7,458 nt of DNA from Archangium sp. (lineage in GTDB: Bacteria; Myxococcota; Myxococcia; Myxococcales; Myxococcaceae), in the NCBI GenBank assembly GCA_016793525.1, contig JAEUJT010000427.1, positions 1 to 7,458 of the forward strand, written 5' to 3'. Position 1 is the first letter of the stretch. Each line of letters starts with the position of its first letter. The notes under the pieces were generated by a model. It did not search any database, had not been told where the DNA came from, and saw only the letters and a list, made by a program, of their open reading frames with translations. Made by a program: the position numbers and the translations under genes. Shown piece by piece: positions 5,333-7,458 of the stretch.

Positions 5333-7458
5333 TCACACCATCTGCGACTGCGTCTTCTTCAGCAGCTCGGCGTTCTGCTTTTTCCGCGCGTCGCTGAGCT
5401 CGGCCACCATCTCCAGGATCTGGGGGTGGCTCATGATCAGCTTGTCGAAGTCTTCGCGCGGCAGCCGCAGGAGCGACGTCTTCTTCGCGGTGGTCACCGT
5501 TGCCGTGGCCGGAGCGCGAGTCAGCAGCGACATCTCGCCGAAGACCTCACCTTGCTTCAGCTCGGCCACCTGGTGCCCTGACACCGTCACCCCCACCTCG
5601 CCGGTGAGAATGACGTAGAGCCCGTCGGTCTGCTGCCCCTCGCGGATCAGCAGCTCGCCGCGGTTGGCGTCGCGGGCGCGGAACTTCTGCACCAGCTCGC
5701 GCCGCTCGGAGCGGGTGAAGGGCCGGAACAGCGGCGCGCTCGCCATCAGGTTCGACAGCAGGCGCTGCCGGCAGAACTTCTTCAGCGAGGTGGCGATGGT
5801 GGGGTGCTTGATCGACAGCTGCCGCAGCACCGCCGCGGAGATCTCCAGCAGCTGCGTGTCGTCGGCCGTGGCATCGACCGAGGCGCTGCGCGGGGCGTCA
5901 GACAGCAGCGCCGCTTCGCCGAAGAACGTGCCCTCTTCGAGGGTCGCCAGCTCGATTTCTTTGCCCTCGACCAGCTTCACCACCTTGGCGGTGCCGGCGC
6001 AGATGACGAAGAAGCTCTCGCCGTGTGAGCCCTGCTCGATGATGCGCTGGCCGTTGTCGACCCGCCGCAGCGGGCACTGCTCGAACAGCGCGATGAACGC
6101 GTCGGGGGGCAGATCGGAGAAGAGCGGAATCTTCGGCAGCGCCCCCACGTCGACCTTCGGCTCGTCGACCGCCTCCATGGCCTCTTCGATGGAGATGGAG
6201 ACGCTCGGTGACGACGCGTACGCCGGCTGGCCTTGGCCCACCCGCGCCGCGGCTTCGACCGCCTCGAGCAGCGAGTCACCCTCGAGCTCGAGCTCGGTGA
6301 AGCTGGCCACGGAAGGCGCCGTCGCGGGCTTGGGCACCGGCGGTGAGGGAGACGTCTGCACCGCCGCCTCGAGGCTCTTCTCGAGCTCGGTGCTGGGCGC
6401 GGGCGCGCTGAACGCCGCGGGGACCCAGATGCGACCCGAAGGCGTCGAGGCGTGAGGCGCGGTGGGCGCCGACGGCGACGGGGCGTCTGCGCGGCGAGGC
6501 TTGAGGCCGGGCGGCAGCGCGGTCTCCGACGCGGGCGGTGGCGGCGGCGCGGGCACCGGGGCCGACGGAGGCGCCAGCACACCTTGAATCGGCGCGACCT
6601 CGGGTTCCGGCTCGGGTTCGATCTCCACGCCTTCGATCTCCGGCGGCGGCGAGAGCTCGACGGCGGGCCCCGGCTCGGGCGCTGACGCGAGCTCCACCTC
6701 GAACGACGGCGCTGACGGGAGTGGATCACCCAGCACCGGCGCGTCTTCGGCCGCTTCTTCGACCCCCTCGATGGGGATCTCGACCTCGCCGGTCGTCGAC
6801 ACGCCGCCGGTCAGCTCGATCTCGATGCCCGCCTCGGGGGAGATCGGCACCGGGGCGACCCGGCCCTTGGTGGCGTCGGCGACCTCGAGATCGACGCCCG
6901 ACGTCGCTGACGCTTCGCCCACCTCGAAGTCGATGGCGTCGGCGCGGCTGGTCGGCGACGGCTGAGCCGGAGGCGCGGGCGTGGCTCGCTTGGCCACCGG
7001 CTTCGCCGCGGCGGGCGCGTCGAGATCGATGGCCCGCTTCCCGAAGTCTGGAGCGGCCGTGGGCGCCTCGAAGTCGGCCGCGGAGCCCGAGGTGATCTCC
7101 ATCGGCGTGTCGGGCGATAGCTCGATCTCCCGCTTCGCGCCGGGCTTCGGTGGCGCGACCATCACCGACGACTTCGAAGACGCTGCGGGGCGACCACCCA
7201 CCGACTTGCGGGCGTAGAGATCGGCCAACATCTTCTGCACGCCGGTGTGCGTCGGGTCGAGCTCGAGGATCAGCTTGCTGGCCGCGATGGCGCGCGGGAG
7301 GAAACCGTCTTTCGCGAAACCCTCGGCGGCCCACTGGTACGCGGCGACGGCCTTGTCTTTCTTGCCGGCCTTGGCCCACGCGTCGCCCATGCGCAGCCGC
7401 GCCTGAACGTCTTTCTCGTCACCTTTGCAGTAGTCGGCGAAGACCTCGGCGGCCTTGG
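5333..7458 (-). CDS. TPR protein with two cyclic-nucleotide-binding domains, 5' end beyond the right edge
   Basis: The frame is open through the right edge, so the true start lies outside; 707 residues are in the window. Numbering is from the internal ATG at 7388-7390. The upstream bases and residues 1-62 form tetratricopeptide-like helices (AYQWAAEGFAKDG, ILELDPTHTGVQKML). A Pro/Ala/Glu linker spans about 63-410. Two cNMP-binding (Crp/PKA-type) domains follow, at 421-540 and 552-665. The first has an intact phosphate-binding cassette, FGEAALLSDAPRSA (490-503) with Arg501. The second has FGEMSLLTRAPATA (617-630), where Ala628 replaces that Arg. No helix-turn-helix, kinase or channel segment follows; the protein ends in a short charged helix at the TGA (5333-5335). 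It is probably a cytoplasmic scaffold joining TPR partners to a nucleotide-sensing module. The ligand, cAMP or another nucleotide, is not known from sequence. Confidence 0.92.
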   Translation of the reverse strand, partial: KAAEVFADYCKGDEKDVQARLRMGDAWAKAGKKDKAVAAYQWAAEGFAKDGFLPRAIAASKLILELDPTHTGVQKMLADLYARKSVGGRPAASSKSSVMVAPPKPGAKREIELSPDTPMEITSGSAADFEAPTAAPDFGKRAIDLDAPAAAKPVAKRATPAPPAQPSPTSRADAIDFEVGEASATSGVDLEVADATKGRVAPVPISPEAGIEIELTGGVSTTGEVEIPIEGVEEAAEDAPVLGDPLPSAPSFEVELASAPEPGPAVELSPPPEIEGVEIEPEPEPEVAPIQGVLAPPSAPVPAPPPPPASETALPPGLKPRRADAPSPSAPTAPHASTPSGRIWVPAAFSAPAPSTELEKSLEAAVQTSPSPPVPKPATAPSVASFTELELEGDSLLEAVEAAARVGQGQPAYASSPSVSISIEEAMEAVDEPKVDVGALPKIPLFSDLPPDAFIALFEQCPLRRVDNGQRIIEQGSHGESFFVICAGTAKVVKLVEGKEIELATLEEGTFFGEAALLSDAPRSASVDATADDTQLLEISAAVLRQLSIKHPTIATSLKKFCRQRLLSNLMASAPLFRPFTRSERRELVQKFRARDANRGELLIREGQQTDGLYVILTGEVGVTVSGHQVAELKQGEVFGEMSLLTRAPATATVTTAKKTSLLRLPREDFDKLIMSHPQILEMVAELSDARKKQNAELLKKTQSQMV
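6611..7132 (-). repeat. Degenerate acidic/hydrophobic short motifs in the TPR-cNMP linker
   Basis: Nine copies of a short alternating acidic/aliphatic motif lie in the linker, numbered from the internal ATG at 7390: EIELSPD (88-94), AIDLDAP (120-126), AIDFEVG (152-158), GVDLEVA (165-171), GIEIELT (188-194), EVEIPIE (202-208), SFEVELA (229-235), AVELSPP (243-249) and GVEIEPE (254-260). A tenth, FTELELE (364-370), lies further on. Spacing is irregular. Such beta-prone pieces in a disordered chain are typical of docking motifs; what they bind is unknown. Confidence 0.6.

Noticed and set aside
4501..5397. Plus-strand open frame of 298 codons overlapping the MshEN gene
   Set aside because: Shifted frame of the MshEN gene with an Arg/Ala/His-rich product; the MshEN motifs are all in the other frame.
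5664..6455. Plus-strand open frame of 263 codons
   Set aside because: Antisense to the cNMP-binding domains and linker; Ser-rich product without recognisable motifs.
1..7458. CRISPR array, tRNA, rRNA or insertion sequence
   Set aside because: No regularly spaced direct repeats, no tRNA-like cloverleaf segments and no transposase-like frame or terminal inverted repeats were seen; nearly all bases are accounted for by protein genes.

Overview
The window is very GC-rich with strong third-position G/C, and its proteins are built from conserved domains joined by long Pro/Glu/Ala-rich linkers. It contains a TIGR02266-type PilZ-like domain fused to an Hsp70, a stand-alone MshEN domain protein and a TPR protein with two cyclic-nucleotide-binding domains. 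Together these point to a myxobacterium or close relative (Myxococcota). That placement rests on style and domain repertoire, not on a marker gene.

Layout, left to right: (1) 1-560, minus strand, 3' part of the gene cut off by the window edge, encodes a helical protein I do not recognise. (2) A 78-base divergent gap, 561-638. (3) 639-3545, plus strand, a 968-residue PilZ-like/Hsp70 chimera. (4) 3528-4370, minus strand, an SGNH/GDSL hydrolase whose 3' end overlaps the chimera gene by 18 bases. (5) An 83-base divergent gap, 4371-4453, with a perfect 14-base palindrome. (6) 4454-5311, plus strand, a stand-alone MshEN (GspE N-terminal-like) protein with a coiled coil. (7) A 21-base convergent gap. 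(8) 5333 to the right edge, minus strand, 5' end cut off: TPRs, a 340-residue linker and two cyclic-nucleotide-binding domains. About 95% of the window is coding. I see no RNA gene, mobile element or CRISPR array.

Strands alternate gene by gene, so these five genes are not one operon. The shared theme is inference: three of the five carry domains from families that read nucleotide second messengers (PilZ-like, MshEN, cNMP-binding), but two of the candidate sites are degenerate. PilZ-DnaK chaperones have been described in Myxococcus xanthus (CsdK1 and CsdK2, acting with the PilZ protein CdbS in heat stress), so the chimera has precedent. Less described are its missing Hsp70 lid, the repeated short aromatic/acidic motifs in the disordered linkers of two neighbouring proteins, and the MshEN protein without an ATPase. 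I do not see a clearly new multi-gene system.
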